A DNA stretch of 64,000 bases. It comes from Trichoderma breve. Lineage: Eukaryota > Ascomycota > Sordariomycetes > Hypocreales > Hypocreaceae. Positions 50,839 to 63,603 of the stretch are shown here, in pieces (positions within the stretch are counted from its first letter, which is position 1; every line of letters starts with the position of its first letter). A program made the translations under genes and the position numbers. The notes under the pieces were generated by a model. The model did no database searches. It saw nothing but the letters and a program-made list of their open reading frames with translations, and was not told where the DNA came from. The DNA lies in the NCBI RefSeq assembly GCF_028502605.1, contig NC_079234.1:3162001-3226000 (forward strand), in the 5' to 3' direction.

Positions 50839-53770
50839 CGTAACGGTACGTTAAAATAAAGGAATGACTATTGAGTTGGATTTGACCGGAGTCGGGGTGG
50901 TGAGAGTGATTGAATGGCTCGCACTCGTCAGCCGGGACGATGGATTGTGTTGACGGAGTTGTTGCGAAAACTGCCTGCAGCTGCCTGGTTAGCCTCAATT
51001 TCATCTAGGCACCTATCACCAATCGGTTGCTTCGGTGGATACGCGATGCTAAATGGAACACAAAGAATTGCAAAAAATCAATCACAAAGAGGATGGAAAA
51101 GGCCCGTCTGCTCTGCTGCCGTCACGTTGGCGCGACAGTGATGACGGCTCAAGAGACGCAGTGCAACGATCGACACCGCGAGACGATACAAGAATCGGCA
51201 ACAGCGGCGAGCGACGATTCGCCTCTCCCCCGTCGAACTCGCGATCGACTGCTGGTGATGGAGGAGACGAGAGAAAAAACAATGCCAGCCTCTCGTCATT
51301 CCCCCTTTTCGCTCATGCCGATGCATTCGTGTCTGTTCAATTGATCCCATCGCCATGCCATCGAAACGTCGTGTCTGCCGGAGCTTGGGACGCCTCCTCT
51401 TTCTTGCCTCCCCCCTAGCCCGTATCGCGCAATGGAACGGGAAGATACAATGAGAAAAAAAAAAAAATGGCAAAGACTTACCAACCGTCGTAGAAACCCT
51501 CAATTATCGGTCGCGAGAAACAGCGACGACACACTTGCTCCAATATGGGGGTTGAAAGGAAGAGGAGAGGGTTTGGTCGCGAAGGCGAGACGTGCGTTAC
51601 GTGAATGTGTGTGTGAGTGAGAAAATGAGAGAGAGGCCCAAGAGAGTGAAAGAGCGGGTTGGAAAGCCTGGAGAAGAGAGTTGGAAGAATCCGCCACACA
51701 CCAGACGAGATTGGATTGACCCAAGTCTCAAGCCAAGCCAAGCAGCTTCTGGGCTGGGCGGCGGGCTGCTGCCGGCGGATAATTAGCAGTGGGAACTGCT
51801 GTAACTGGCCGCCTGCTGCTGCTGCTCCATGCTCCTGTAGGGGGCTAGATTGTGCTGGGGGCTGTTTTTTTTTCTCTATAGTTCTACCTGTACTTGGCGG
51901 GAGCCCGGGTGGGACGTGCGCCGGTGCTGGAAATTGGACACGACCAGGGGGGTACTTTGGGGGCTCTTGCAATCAGGCTCAAGGCGCACCACAAAGCGCG
52001 GATTTGCTCCAGGATTTCCATGGCGCGGTGGGTGCTTTGCTTCATGTAACGTGCGAGTGACCTGCCGCCTGGCTGCAGCCATGTACCCCTTACCGTAGGT
52101 ACGAGCACTAGCTGGCTTAGCACAGCGTTAGCACCCCGTTACGACGTGCGCTACTGCACTGCTGCACTTGCCGGGCCTTTTAGTGCTGCATTATGGATGT
52201 ACCCAGGCAGTAATATTTGATTGCTGCTTGATGGATGAGTTGGAGTCAAGTGCCCGTGCTGAGAGGTACCTGGGGTTTGCGAGTGCTCGTACCTTACTTT
52301 GAGTGCGCACTGACAGAACTCTACTAACTTCGAGGAAGAGAGAAAGAGAGTTGAGAGAGAATTGTCATCAATCACGCGTGGCAGAGCGTCAGTAGGATCT
52401 ACCCGTACACTACATCGAGATTTATGGATGGAAACGATTCATCGTGTGACAATTTCTCCTCTACCTGACACCCAGGATCCTACACCACACAAGTACCTCT
52501 CCTCACTCATGGCCTTCGCCGAGGTTACTGTACCTTGCTTGCCAACACAAAACAAAGGAGGTCCTTTTCTTTCCCTTTCTCCTCCCCGTCCGCATCAAGC
52601 TTAGACCACGTCCGGCCTAGCCTCACTGCCATTTCCGGCCTCCAAGCCAGCCAGAGAGGATCCATCAACCCTGCTGCTGGTACTGATTTAATGGGAACCA
52701 AATCTTACAGGTACATGCAGCTCCAGATACGAAGTACATGTACTAACCCTCCACCGCAACGTCCATGCGCGGGTGCGACGCATCGCGTCAGCAATTCGAC
52801 AGCGGAATCAATCTCAGAACACCTGCTGGCGTGACAATTGTCGAGCGGTGCCGTACAGTAGGACGATTTGCTTGAGGGACGATACAAAGTACGTACTTCC
52901 TACAGACCCGGAAACGGAAGATGCGATCGCCGTCACGTCATTCCATCAGGTACAGAACGGGGGCACGGGGCCTCGCTACCAACCTGTTCCTGTTCCTGTA
53001 CGAACGAGTACTTTTCACCACACGCACCCATGAAATGCAACTACGTACTGTGCATGTACCTTCAGCTCGCCGAGGCCTTTGCTTTAAATTACACGTACGA
53101 TGCGATGCTGGTATTACCTCATCTTGGTCTCTCCATTACCTGCCACTACCGGTGGTCTTTCTTCAGCTGCCGCTACGGAATGTTCGGTACCATTGCGTCC
53201 AAGTCATGTGTCTGTAGGTAGTTTGTATTTCTCTCGCCCACGAGTGTCCCAACAAGGATATGCCTTGTCAGATGAATCCTCAATCTTGTCTTGTCAGAGA
53301 CATTCCAAATCCAACTGCATAGCACCGCTGGGCCAACTTGGCCAAGACTGTACTAATGATATACCGGATTATCCTCGCTGTATGTCTACCTGTTGATGCT
53401 CTAGATCCACAATTCTATCTCTCAGCTCCGATACTGCAAGGCATATTGCAAGCGCACAGTCATGACCACGGACGTATGACTGCATGTACCATGTTTACGA
53501 CAAGCATGATGGCGGGCGTACCAGTCAGCATGCAATGATACCTCGACTGGTAGTTTTGCCAAGAACCAAGAACACAGCATAGTAGTAGGTGGTTCGTCTT
53601 CCCATATGTGTCGTCATCTGGTATTCGTCAGTAAATGGATCAGAATATACGCGGAAGTTCTACGTACGAGAGTAAGAGCAGATGTGGTTGTGTGGTATTT
53701 TAATATGGAGCATATGGATTGTAATAAAGTTGCACTTATGAAAGAGAAAGGAGACGCCAAAACATCTTGC
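50839..53770. other. Intergenic, 2.9 kb
   Basis: No supportable gene. The first 1.2 kb should include the G-gamma promoter and leader. A TACATGTA occurs at 52735. Open frames on both strands (up to about 165 codons) have no recognisable domain. Confidence 0.5.
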
Positions 53771-54400
53771 TCAATCGCCAGTGTCAACCTCGAGATCCAG
53801 CTGGACTCCATTCGAGATGCCATAGTCCTCCAACGTGATGTGATCCTTAAAAGGCCGTTCGCCCTGCCGTCTCAGCATAATCTGTCCCGCTTCTCGTCCA
53901 ATGCGCGCCGCAATCATGAGCTTGAACTGCCCAACCGTGTCCGAAGGCAAGCATGGAATGGCTGACTTGGTGCCCAGCCGGTCGTTGACATGAACAATGA
54001 TAAACTCTTGTCCCGCTCCAACGGCAGCTTTGGGAGTCTTGGTTTCTTTCTTTTCCTTCTTGTCGTCTCTCTTCACCTTGTCGCCCGTGTCTTTTGGTCC
54101 AGAACCATGTCGCCGAGGAGATCGCGATCTTGGGCGGCCCTCGTATCGATCACGGCCACCACGATCCCGCGAGCGATCGCGGTAGTCACGTCGTCGCTCT
54201 CCATAATCGCGGTCGCGGCCTCGGTCACGTTCTCTTTCTCGATCCCGGTCTCGGTCTCCATATCGGTCTCTTCTCGAATCATAGCTGCCGCGGTTGTCGT
54301 CGCTTGGGCGGCTTTTATCCTTCCACCGAAACCCACCACTGCCTTTTGGCGCCCTCCGCGGAGGTGATCGCGATCGCGATCTTCGCGAGGAAGAGTCCAT
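53771..54400 (-). CDS. HUB1: Ubiquitin-like modifier HUB1/UBL5 with an RS/RD-rich N-terminal extension
   Basis: HUB1 is a ubiquitin-like protein that binds spliceosomal proteins non-covalently (Snu66 HIND elements in yeast) and affects splice-site choice. This is a single open frame of 209 residues. Residues 1-105 are almost entirely Arg/Ser/Asp/Tyr with RSRSRSPPRR, RDRDRERERDRGRDRD and RSRSPRR stretches. A Lys-rich linker (KKEKKETKTPK) follows. Residues 133-209 are the ubiquitin fold: IVHVNDRLGTKSAIPCLPSD, then DTVGQFKLMIAARIG and FKDHITLEDYGISNGVQLDL. Yeast and animal HUB1 have only about 73 residues and no such extension. The usual C-terminal Tyr-Tyr is absent; the chain ends LEVDTGD, with no diglycine. 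The RS region suggests nuclear-speckle location and a splicing role. No intron separates the two parts. Confidence 0.9.
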   Translation of the reverse strand: MDSSSRRSRSRSPPRRAPKGSGGFRWKDKSRPSDDNRGSYDSRRDRYGDRDRDRERERDRGRDRDYGERRRDYRDRSRDRGGRDRYEGRPRSRSPRRHGSGPKDTGDKVKRDDKKEKKETKTPKAAVGAGQEFIIVHVNDRLGTKSAIPCLPSDTVGQFKLMIAARIGREAGQIMLRRQGERPFKDHITLEDYGISNGVQLDLEVDTGD

Positions 54401-56142
54401 GGCTGGTGCTGGTGTTTGAACACAGATTTTGCTGGCACTGGTTGCTGTAGAAGAGTAGAGTAGCTATCTAGAGGGGCCCTTCGGTAAAGGGTCGGGTAAT
54501 AATGGAGATTCTTCTAAGATCCCAGGACTTTCACAACGTAGGAGAAGAGGTGTCTTTGCAGCTATTCAGCTGGTGTGCTGTATCTGTGTAGAGATAGATT
54601 TATGTTTGTTGACGTTTTACAAAGGGGGCAACCTCTTCTTATAGAGTCTGGTTCGAGCTAGAAACCTACAGATAGGTGGCTTGAACAATTCGTACATGTA
54701 GTGGAAGTGTGTGGTGACCTGGTACCGCCTGGCACGGTGGGAAATGGGTGCCATAGAGGTGCCGCAAGGTACCACGGAGGTGCTGTACAGCCAACGAAGC
54801 CACAAAAGAAGAAACTCATCTTCGCCCTTTTCTACCTTTTTATACAGCGCTTTTTACTGACACCAAAATCTCACAAGTGCAGGGAATTGGACAGAGGTGA
54901 AAAAATGAAGGTATTACTGTCTAGACTACTTGACTATTTCTCTATATGCGTAAGGTGTCTTGTGTACTCTTGCCTTATATGCCGGTGCCGTGCGTCAGGA
55001 ACGTTGGAACGCTTACACCGCGTGGCACCTCACGGCGCCCCTTTGGCACCTTATGGCACCTTGCGGCACCGACAAGGCACTGTGCCGGCACCTATTGCAC
55101 CGTGCTGGCATGGTACCAGACCCCTACTATCTTCTACTACGGATCCCTGTCTACGCCTGTAAACCTACAATAGCTAACTTGGCACTACACTGAGTCTGTT
55201 TGGAGAGATATCGCACGAGTAACGGGGAATGGAAAACACAAAATCCAGCCTCATCGCCTCCAAAGAGACATAATTATATACACTTTTACGAGTACATCTT
55301 TCTGTAAAGTGCTTTGTTTGCATTCATTGTGGTCATGTGACTTTGTTGCGCGAAAGTCGCAGTCTAGCAAATCCGCGGCCGCTAAAGGGCCATGAACCAA
55401 AAGCAGTGCTAGCGGATTTGCACAGTCAGGATGGCGCAAATTAAGCAACCACTCCGTGCCAGCAGTCCAGCGTACGGAGTAGCATCTCACGAGTTGCCCA
55501 ATCTTCTTGGTTCTGGAACAGGCCATGCTGGGGTTATTGGCTATTGGCCTCCCGCGGATTCGGGTCCGGGAAATGACTGAGCCAAGGCCAAGGATCTTGA
55601 TCATCACTTGCAGTTCTGGATCAATCGAAGGCATCGATCTCGTGACTAGAAGCCCATCGTGGATTGTCCCAGCAAACCGACGCTTACATACATAATACAC
55701 GGGAGGTGAATCACTACTGGCCTAATGTTTGACCATCACATACACCACCCCCATCTCTTGTACCAAATTGCAAAAGTGCACAACAGCTGCCATATATACC
55801 TGCAGTACACTGTGTCTACTCTTCTCATATTTTTAAGTTGAGATCAACGGCATGGCTTGTACTCAAACTTCACGGCCAGCAGCCAGATGGCTCAGCAAGC
55901 TCAGTTCACAGCAAAAGATGCATGACATAAGCATGCACGTGACATGGGTCGTTCCGCAGCCCCTCATGCTCGGATAGCGTCCACACACGAAATTGAAAAA
56001 TTCCTCCCCGAGTGCGTCGCTTCACCACCAAGAGTGCCACGCCAGCGCCCCATCTCAACCATCCTCAGGCCTGCGACGGCTACTCATTGCCCCCGAATCT
56101 CCTTGTCCGGCTCACGTCGATCCGTGAAGGAGGTTGCCCAGC
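54401..56142. promoter_or_regulatory. Divergent region between HUB1 and eIF3a, with a foldback element
   Basis: This 1.7 kb gap holds the two divergent promoters. It also contains a GGTGCC/GGCACC-rich foldback element at about 54711-55122. No further gene is seen; frames here are short. Confidence 0.5.
54711..55122. repeat. Degenerate foldback (inverted-repeat) element rich in GGTGCC/GGCACC
   Basis: The left arm (about 54711-54785) is rich in GGTGCC and GGTACC; the right arm (about 55020-55122) is rich in GGCACC with a rough 10-base period. The reverse complement of one arm aligns with the other through blocks such as GGTGCCGCAAGGT, CTGGTACC and GCACGGTG, with gaps. About 230 bases separate the arms. 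It may be a decayed MITE or foldback transposon. I see no clear target-site duplication. Confidence 0.55.
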
Positions 56143-59100
56143 ATGGTGCGTACGACAGGCCCTGATGCGACTGACCGTCTCGTTGCCAGCCGCTACCCCT
56201 CCCCCATACACCTACAATTCATGGATTCACATTGGGCCGTGATGCTGACCTTGCTTCCTTTCTCCAGCCGCCCCCGCCGCATCAAAAGCCCGAAAATGTC
56301 CTGAAGCGCGCCCACGAGCTCATCGGGGTCAACCAGGCCCCGACGGCCTTGACCCTGCTCCATGAACACATCACCAACAAGCGCTCCCGAAGCGCCGCCA
56401 TCGCTTCTCTGGAGCCGGTTATGCTCCTGTTGGTTGAGCTCTCCGTCGAGCAGAAGAAGGGAAAGCTGGCCAAGGATGCCTTGTATCAGTACAAGAACTT
56501 GTCCCAGAACACCAACATTTCGACCATTGAGGTAGGTCCAATACCGGCGTGGAATGAAGAAAGGGGGATGAAAGAAAAAAAGAAATCAAACGCAGTTGGA
56601 TGGATTACTGACCCGCCCCACAGTTGGTCTTGAAAAAATTCATCGAACTCGCCGTGGAGAAGGTTACCGCTGCCCAGGCAAAGGCCGACGAGGTTCAGTC
56701 TACCATTGAAGCCACCGCTGCCACCTCCAGCATCGACGATTTGGAAGCCAGCGAGACCCCCGAGTCCATCCTCCTCGCCACCGTCTCTGGAGAGCAGTCC
56801 CGTGACCGAACTGACCGAGCCATCGTCACTCCTTGGCTCAAGTTCCTCTGGGAGGCGTACCGAACCGTCCTCGATATCCTCCGCAACAATGCTCGTCTCG
56901 AGGTCCTTTACCAGAGCACTGCCATGCAGGCCTTCGACTTCTGCCTCAAGTACACCCGAAAGACCGAGTTCCGAAGACTCTGCGAGCTTCTCCGAAATCA
57001 TGTCCAGACCGCGGCCAAGTACTCGTCTCAGATGCACGCCATCAACCTGAGCGACCCGGACACCCTGCAGCGTCATCTCGAGACTCGCTTCCAGCAGCTC
57101 AACGTCGCCGTCGAGCTGGAACTGTGGCAGGAGGCTTTCCGAAGTGTTGAGGACATCCACACTCTGCTGAACCTCAGCAAGCGCCCTCCTAAGAACATTA
57201 TGATGGCCAACTACTACGAGAAGCTCACCCGAATCTTCCTCGTTGGCGAGAACTACCTCTTCCACGCTGCAGCCTGGTCAAGATACTACACCCTTCTCCG
57301 CCAGGTCTCCGCCTTGGTCGCCTCTGGCCAGGGCAAGAAGGCTGACAACCCCCCGGCCTCTGATGCCGATCTCCAGAGGGCTGCTTCTTTTGTCCTCTTG
57401 TCCGCCCTCGCCATCCCCGTCATCAGCACCTCCCGATCCCGAGGTGCCATGGTCGACTTTGACGAGGCTCGCAAGAACAAGAACACTCGCCTGACCACCC
57501 TGCTCGGCATGAGCCAGGCCCCCTCTCGTTCTCGTTTGTTCCGCGATGCTCTGTCCAAGTCAATCATTCAGCGATCCCTCCCTGAAATCCGGGATCTCTA
57601 CAACATCCTGGAAGTTGACTTCCACCCTCTCTTCATCTGCAAGAAGATCTCGCCCATCCTGACCAAGATCGCTGCTGATGCCGAGATGGAGAAGTACATC
57701 CAACCCCTCCAGCAAGTCATCCTGACCCGTCTGTTCCAGCAGCTGTCTCAGGTCTACGAAACTGTGGACCTGAACTTTGTTGAGAGCTTGGCTCAGTTCC
57801 CTGAGCCATACCAGGTTACTCGTGGCACTATTGAAAAGTTCATCATGAACGGAAACAAGAAGGGTGACCTTGCTATCCGCATGGACCATGCTACCGGCGT
57901 CCTCAGCTTCGACAACGACGTCTTCTCGTCTGCCAAGGCCGGCCACAGCGGATCTTCCGCTGGCTCTGCCGAGGCTGAGACTGGCAATGTTCAGCGTCTC
58001 CAGAGCACTCCCTCTGAGATTGTCCGCTCCCAGCTGACTCGTCTTGCCAAGTCGCTCTTCGTTTCGTGCCACTACATCGATCCCAACTTCAACAAGGATC
58101 GCCTGGCGGCCCATGACGCTGCATTGGCCCGTGCAAAGGCTGGCGCAGAGAAGGAGCACCTCGATACCCTTGCCCGTAAGGAGGTTATTCAGAAGCGCAA
58201 GGAGGAGGCATCCGAACTCCAGGCTAAGAAGGAGAAGGAGAACGCCCGACAGAAGAGACTGCGGGAGCAAGCTCTGCAAGAGGCCGAAGACAAGCGCCTG
58301 GCTGAGGAGCAGCGTGAGCGTGAGGCCCGACGTATCAAGGCTGAGCACGACCGTGTTCGCAAGGAGGAGATCAAGAAGCAGATCGCAGACCTGAAGATGA
58401 GCGACAAGGCTCTCGACATTGATTTGGAAGACCTGGACAACCTGGATAGCAACAGACTTCGTGCCATGAAGCTAGCCCAGTTGGAACGGGAGAAGAACGA
58501 TGTCAACGAGAAGCTTCGCATAACTGGCAAGCGACTCGACCACTTGGAGCGAGCTTACCGAAAGGAGGAAGCCAAGAAGCTTGCCGATGATTACGCCAAG
58601 CAGACAGAGCGTGATCGCAAGATTTACGAAACAGTCAAGGCCAAGACACTCCAGGAATCTGAGGAGAAGCACAAGGAGAGTGTGGAGCTCAAGCACCGCC
58701 TTAGCCGCCTGGTGGGCGTTTACGAGACATTCAGAGCGACGCTGCACGAGAAGCGTCGCGATGAGTTTGAGAAGCGCCGCAGGGATGCCGAGCGCGAGCT
58801 GGAGAAGCAGATTGCCATCCGCAAGAAGGAATACCGCGACCGAAAGCTTCGCGAGAAGAGAGAACGGGAAGAGAGAGAGCGTATCCTCCAAGAACAAGAG
58901 GAGCAGGCCGCTCGTGAGAAGGAGGAGCAACGCCTTCGTGAGGAGGCCAGGAAGGCCGAACTCGCCAAGCTCAAGGAGCAGCGTGAGAAGGAACGCCAGG
59001 AAATGTTGGAGAAGGCAGCACTCCAGCAGAGACGCGAGGAAGAAGCCCTTGCTCGCCGCAAAGCAGAGAGAGAAAAGGGAGGCCTCAGAGGACCAGAGGC

Positions 59101-59596
59101 TCCCCCTGCTGCTGCGGCTGCCGATGGCCGACGACCACCAGTCATCGGCTCAGGCAGCTGGCGAGACAGAGAGCGTGAGAAGGAGGCAGCCAGAGCTGCT
59201 GAGGGCGGCGCACCACCAGCACGGACAGGAGCCGCGATGGAGCGCACCGACTCTGGCGAGCGCCCCAGTGAACGCTCATCCGGCGGCCCCCCAAGACTGC
59301 AGTTGGCCGGCTCTGGCAACAGGCCAAGCTGGAGAGACCGACAGAAGGAGGGCGGAGCGAGCGACAACCTCCCCCCGCCTGCCAGAGGCCCTGGGCCCCG
59401 CGACTCTCCTCGCGACTCTCCTCGCGAGTCCCCTCGTGATTCTCCACGTGAACCTCGCGAACCTCGCGAGCCTCTTGAGCGTGGTGGCTCAAGGCGGGGC
59501 GAGAACGGCAAGACTGAGTCTGCCGCCCCTACGGAGTCTCTGCCTACTCGAACTGCTGGCAAGTGGGTTCCTCCTCACCTGAGGAACAAGTCATGA
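56143..59596 (+). CDS. TIF32: Translation initiation factor eIF3 subunit a
   Basis: The largest eIF3 subunit, which scaffolds the complex on the 40S ribosome. Three exons: 56143-56145, 56268-56531 and 56624-59596, 1079 residues; introns 122 and 92 nt. The first exon is only the start codon, spliced in phase 0 to [20 protein letters not shown], the conserved N-terminus. No in-frame ATG occurs upstream of that segment in its open frame, and the first internal Met is about 50 residues in, so the split start is needed. N-terminal helical repeats and a PCI domain (about 330-520, ending near [17 protein letters not shown]) are followed by a long Lys/Glu/Arg coiled coil (about 590-850). The tail is disordered with [16 protein letters not shown] repeats and ends [11 protein letters not shown], a family-typical terminus. 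Confidence 0.95.
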
Positions 59597-62500
59597 AGGG
59601 AATGAGCGCATGGATAGTCCTGGCTACATATTTTGCACTGGCGTTTTGGGGGAAAATTCAAGAGGATGGATGGTTTGCATTGAATGTACTCTAGAGCTCA
59701 GCATAATTCGCCGTCCTCTGAGGTGCGAGCACACCAGAATGGAAGAAGAAAAAAAAGCACACAGCATCTCTCTCTTTTGCCTTCCCCCTTTTTTGCTTTT
59801 TTTCTCTATTATGTGACCCAGTTGAGGAGCTGTCTTTGCCCGAATCTTTGGGGTCATGAGCCATATTACAGATGTAATTCTAAATAAACAACCGCGTGTT
59901 TTCTTAAAGTTTGATTTGATATGATGAACATATATGAGATGTATTCAGTCTATATTGTAGTATGATTGAAGCATACCATCCTTTATAGAATCGCTGAGTT
60001 CGTGATTGTCTACTCTCTATACAAGTCGGTATCCAATCAAATTACATAACAAACCTGAAATCTGAGACCACAAAAAGGCACGACGTACAATCTCTTGGAT
60101 TACAACCAGCCACGACGAAAACCCCGATTTTCTCAGACAAAAAGTCACCAGACTCGCCCTCGCTGCAGGTACTGGCTAGACTGCCACATTTAGACAAAGT
60201 ATAACGCCTGAACAGCGTTTTTACTAAGGCTTACGGGACCTACCAATGCCGCCTTTTAGGTTTCGACTCTTCTTTGTTGTTTTTCCTTGGTTGGAACTGG
60301 CACCGAGCCTTGTGCTGCAAGGGCGGCACAGAGGGCTCAGACGCGGCCCCAACAATCAATAGCTCAGGTGAGTGAGACGAAAAAGGAAATGTCGGGGAGT
60401 CGGATTGTCGGGTCGAAATGGGCGGCATCAACGCACGCAGAGTGCCTCCCACTGGGCAGAGATACACAATATAGTTTAGAAGACGAAAACCAGCTCTTTG
60501 CAGTAATTGTGAGGTTTCTCCAGGCTAACCTAGATGGTGGTGTGTAAGTAATAAGGAATACGACAAGCACCGGTGATTTATTTCGAGAACAAGCCGGCCG
60601 CGTGCATAGTGTGGCTTTTGGCGTTGAAGATGGGTATCACAAGAGTCTGGTGAGGCGGCAAGATGCGAAGACGATTTGCTCCAAGCCCGGAGATCCTAGC
60701 TCAGCAGAGCGGGGAGCCTAGATGGGCAAGTCAGGGTAGATCCGGCCGGTGTGGCTCCCCTTGACAGAGCGGCTGGATGGGATGGATGGGGGCTGAAGTT
60801 TGCTGTATGTAGGGAGCGCAAACTAGCTGCAGCTTGCATGGTCATTTGGCCATTCCAGCTGAACAGCTTCTTCCTTGACGTTCTCCATTTCTGCTTAGGA
60901 TGAAGTAATATTCTCGGGAACAAGTTGAAGCAAAACGAGTTCCGCGACCCTGGACTTCAAAGACGACTCCCGGCTTGGTATCCGATACGGAACTGGGGCC
61001 TGTAGAAGAGGATCAGGATCTGTAATCTCAGGTGTGTTAGTTTCCGCTACTAATCTGTTTTGACGGTAGGAGAGGTGGTCCGTATCGGAAAACCTCACCG
61101 AGAATAATCTAAAATGAGTACCCAAAATAAACCACACAAGAACAGGCGACCAAACATCATTGTGCATCCACCCTCGCAGCAAGCAAGCGCCTAGACTTGA
61201 GCATCCCTGGCAAAAACGCAGCCCCAGCCTGAAGCATTCACAACTAGGCCGACCAGCCGGACGGCCGAGAGGCTGATGCAAGCATTACCTCGGGCCAGCT
61301 GTTGATGTTTGACTCCGCCCTGCAACACTGGCCCAATAACGTTATTCTGACTGACAGGAGCCTGAACTCGACAGGCTTTGTGGGCTGATGGGGACCGAGA
61401 TCTGCTTAAAGCCGGCCATGATGTATCCGGCACTCCATGACGAGCTGCAGTACGCACTAGGATGCTCGTAGCATCTCAAATTCCAGCCCAATGCTTCGCA
61501 AGGGAAACACTTCAAAACTAGCATCGGGTATAGGACGAGTCCGTGCCCTCCTAGGATAGCCCAAGTGTAGTAACACCAGTTCCGTGTTTACACGTCTATT
61601 CTTAGCAACGCTGCGGGTGGCGGATAGTCGGTCGGTCGGTTGAGACAGGCAGATGGATGGACATGCTGCAGGCCATTGTTCTCTCAGGACGTGCATATCG
61701 AACGATTGCTCCTCCGCACTACTCCGTACGTGCCGCCAGTAGGCGATCTCCACCACGGCACAAGAAGAAAAACGAAAACTTCAGCCGCTCGTATTCTAGT
61801 CGTGGGATAAATGCAGCTGTGGTACGCAAGGAACTGAGCTGGGATGCATGATGAGCTGGCAGCAATCTTCATCCTCTCCCTTGCACCCACGTCCGTTCAC
61901 GCTCTTTTCTTAGGTAGCAATATTGGTATGTTGATGTTACCCTCCACCGTAGAGACGCCTAAGAGCACCGACTCTGCTTGGCATTACTACTGCGTAGTTA
62001 GGAATTGACAATCAGTCATTGATCAAGAAGATATGAGCGTTACAGCATCTTTCATGTTGTTAGCCGGCTCAATGAGACTCATACGTACGCCTTGGTCAAT
62101 TCCATTTCTTCTTCACTTTTGTCTCCTCCCGCCATCGGCTCTCCAGTAAAGCAACAGATCAAATAGAAAAACTCCACTGCGGGTCTCGATCTTTGGAAGC
62201 AAAGCCCACATAGTGTGCCCATTTCGCCCATCGTAAAGCCCCGATACCCCAGCATAATAGCTGAAAAGTCGTGGCACCAGTATCGCTCATGGGTCTTTCG
62301 TAGTATACGAGAATATGCATAAGTGTGTCCCATACGCAGAGCCGAACGCGATGAGCACTTGAGCGTAGGGTTAATCACAAAGTTAGCTGACCCTCCAAGC
62401 TAAAAAGGTAAGCAGCGTCGGGACCTGAGAAGGATTGGGGGTTGGAGAGGCTGAGAGGTCTAGAACCCTCCTTGCATGAGGGTTCAACTGTACCCGCCCA

Positions 62501-63603
62501 GTGATGTTGCGTTCTGACTTACACGCTCACACATTCATTTGTAAAACTTTGGCTATGCATTAGTAGTGCTCGACACGCTTACGCCTAGTATGAAGGGTCC
62601 TATTGCAGTGTTACTCCAATCTAAGGCCAGCTTCATAAACGCGGAATAGGACATCAGGGTAGAATTTTGCTGGCAGGCAATAATGTTAAACAAATGAAAC
62701 GCACTGTTTAGTTGTACTATGCTCGGCAAGACCCGGGTATCCTGCCGTCCTGGTAGCGTATCTGTCCCTGGCTGAAAGTAGTATATCGTAAGGTTTTCAG
62801 ATGCTCACGATGCTGACATGGGTAGTATCGAAATGGTAGCATTAACCAGCCGAGGGCGAGGACCCTTCGCACATTCTGCCCTGAAATGGTTCAGGAAATC
62901 TGATGTGTGCCAGGCACAAAACGAACTGCAGCCTAACGTGTGCATGCATATCCAACCATACTCGCTCTAGCATTTCCACTTTCTTTGACTCAACAGAGTT
63001 GCATTCAGCCAGCCTCAGTTCGGGCATCCCAGCACTCCCGTCCTGGCCGGGTGAAAGTGACAGGCAGTTCTGGTCTGTCCGACAATAGGATTTCCTCCTT
63101 GCAGGACGACAATGGACCACAAAGCAGCTAGACGGGACATCGGCAATGGTCTTGGCAGTGTGCTTTGTTCAAAGCGCTTGTATGCTAGCTGTCTGTTACT
63201 ATCCTTCAGCTCGCGGCAACTTGCAACGCTGCTGACATTGGCAGCGGCGTGGCGCACCTTTTCCGAGAACAAGGGATGGCAAGCAACAGGGGCACCTCTC
63301 AACCCGATCTGGTGGACTTCGGAGAGTAAGACCCCTGCGGCCTGAATCGCTATGCGCGGATGGTGAGTGGGTGTCGTCCGAGAGAGATTGTGGAGGCTGG
63401 TGGTGTTTAGATGTCAAGTCGTCGTATGGTTCCCAAAGGGCAAGCGTAGCTTCGACAATGTGTATATAAATCCCCGGCCCGTCGTCGCCATCTCACTCAA
63501 GATCTCGTTCATCATCAGTAGCCGCCTGTCTCAGCATCCCGAATAAAGGGTGATCGACTTACACCCGTTTCTCGTGTCTCAGATCTCCTTCAGTATCATT
63601 ACA
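59597..63603. other. Intergenic, 4.0 kb
   Basis: No supportable gene. The first 600 bases are AT-rich 3' flank of eIF3a. Open frames (for example 60895-61281 and 62079-62378, both minus) lack recognisable domains. The last 140 bases contain the TATA box and leader of the WSC gene. Confidence 0.45.
63463..63470 (+). promoter_or_regulatory. TATA box of the WSC-domain gene
   Basis: TATATAAA, 134 bases before the ATG at 63604, followed by a C/T-rich leader. A good match in sequence and spacing to a fungal core promoter. Confidence 0.65.

Noticed and set aside
55944..56165. Frame overlapping the eIF3a start-codon exon
   Set aside because: It could be an upstream ORF if the transcript starts early enough, but there is no evidence for the transcription start and the sequence has no domain.
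56486..58348. Long open frames on the minus strand across eIF3a
   Set aside because: Both are Leu/Glu-rich shadows of the strongly conserved eIF3a frame.
62079..62378. 99-codon frame on the minus strand with a protein-like middle part
   Set aside because: No domain recognised, no start context or splice partner; could be a gene relic but cannot be supported.
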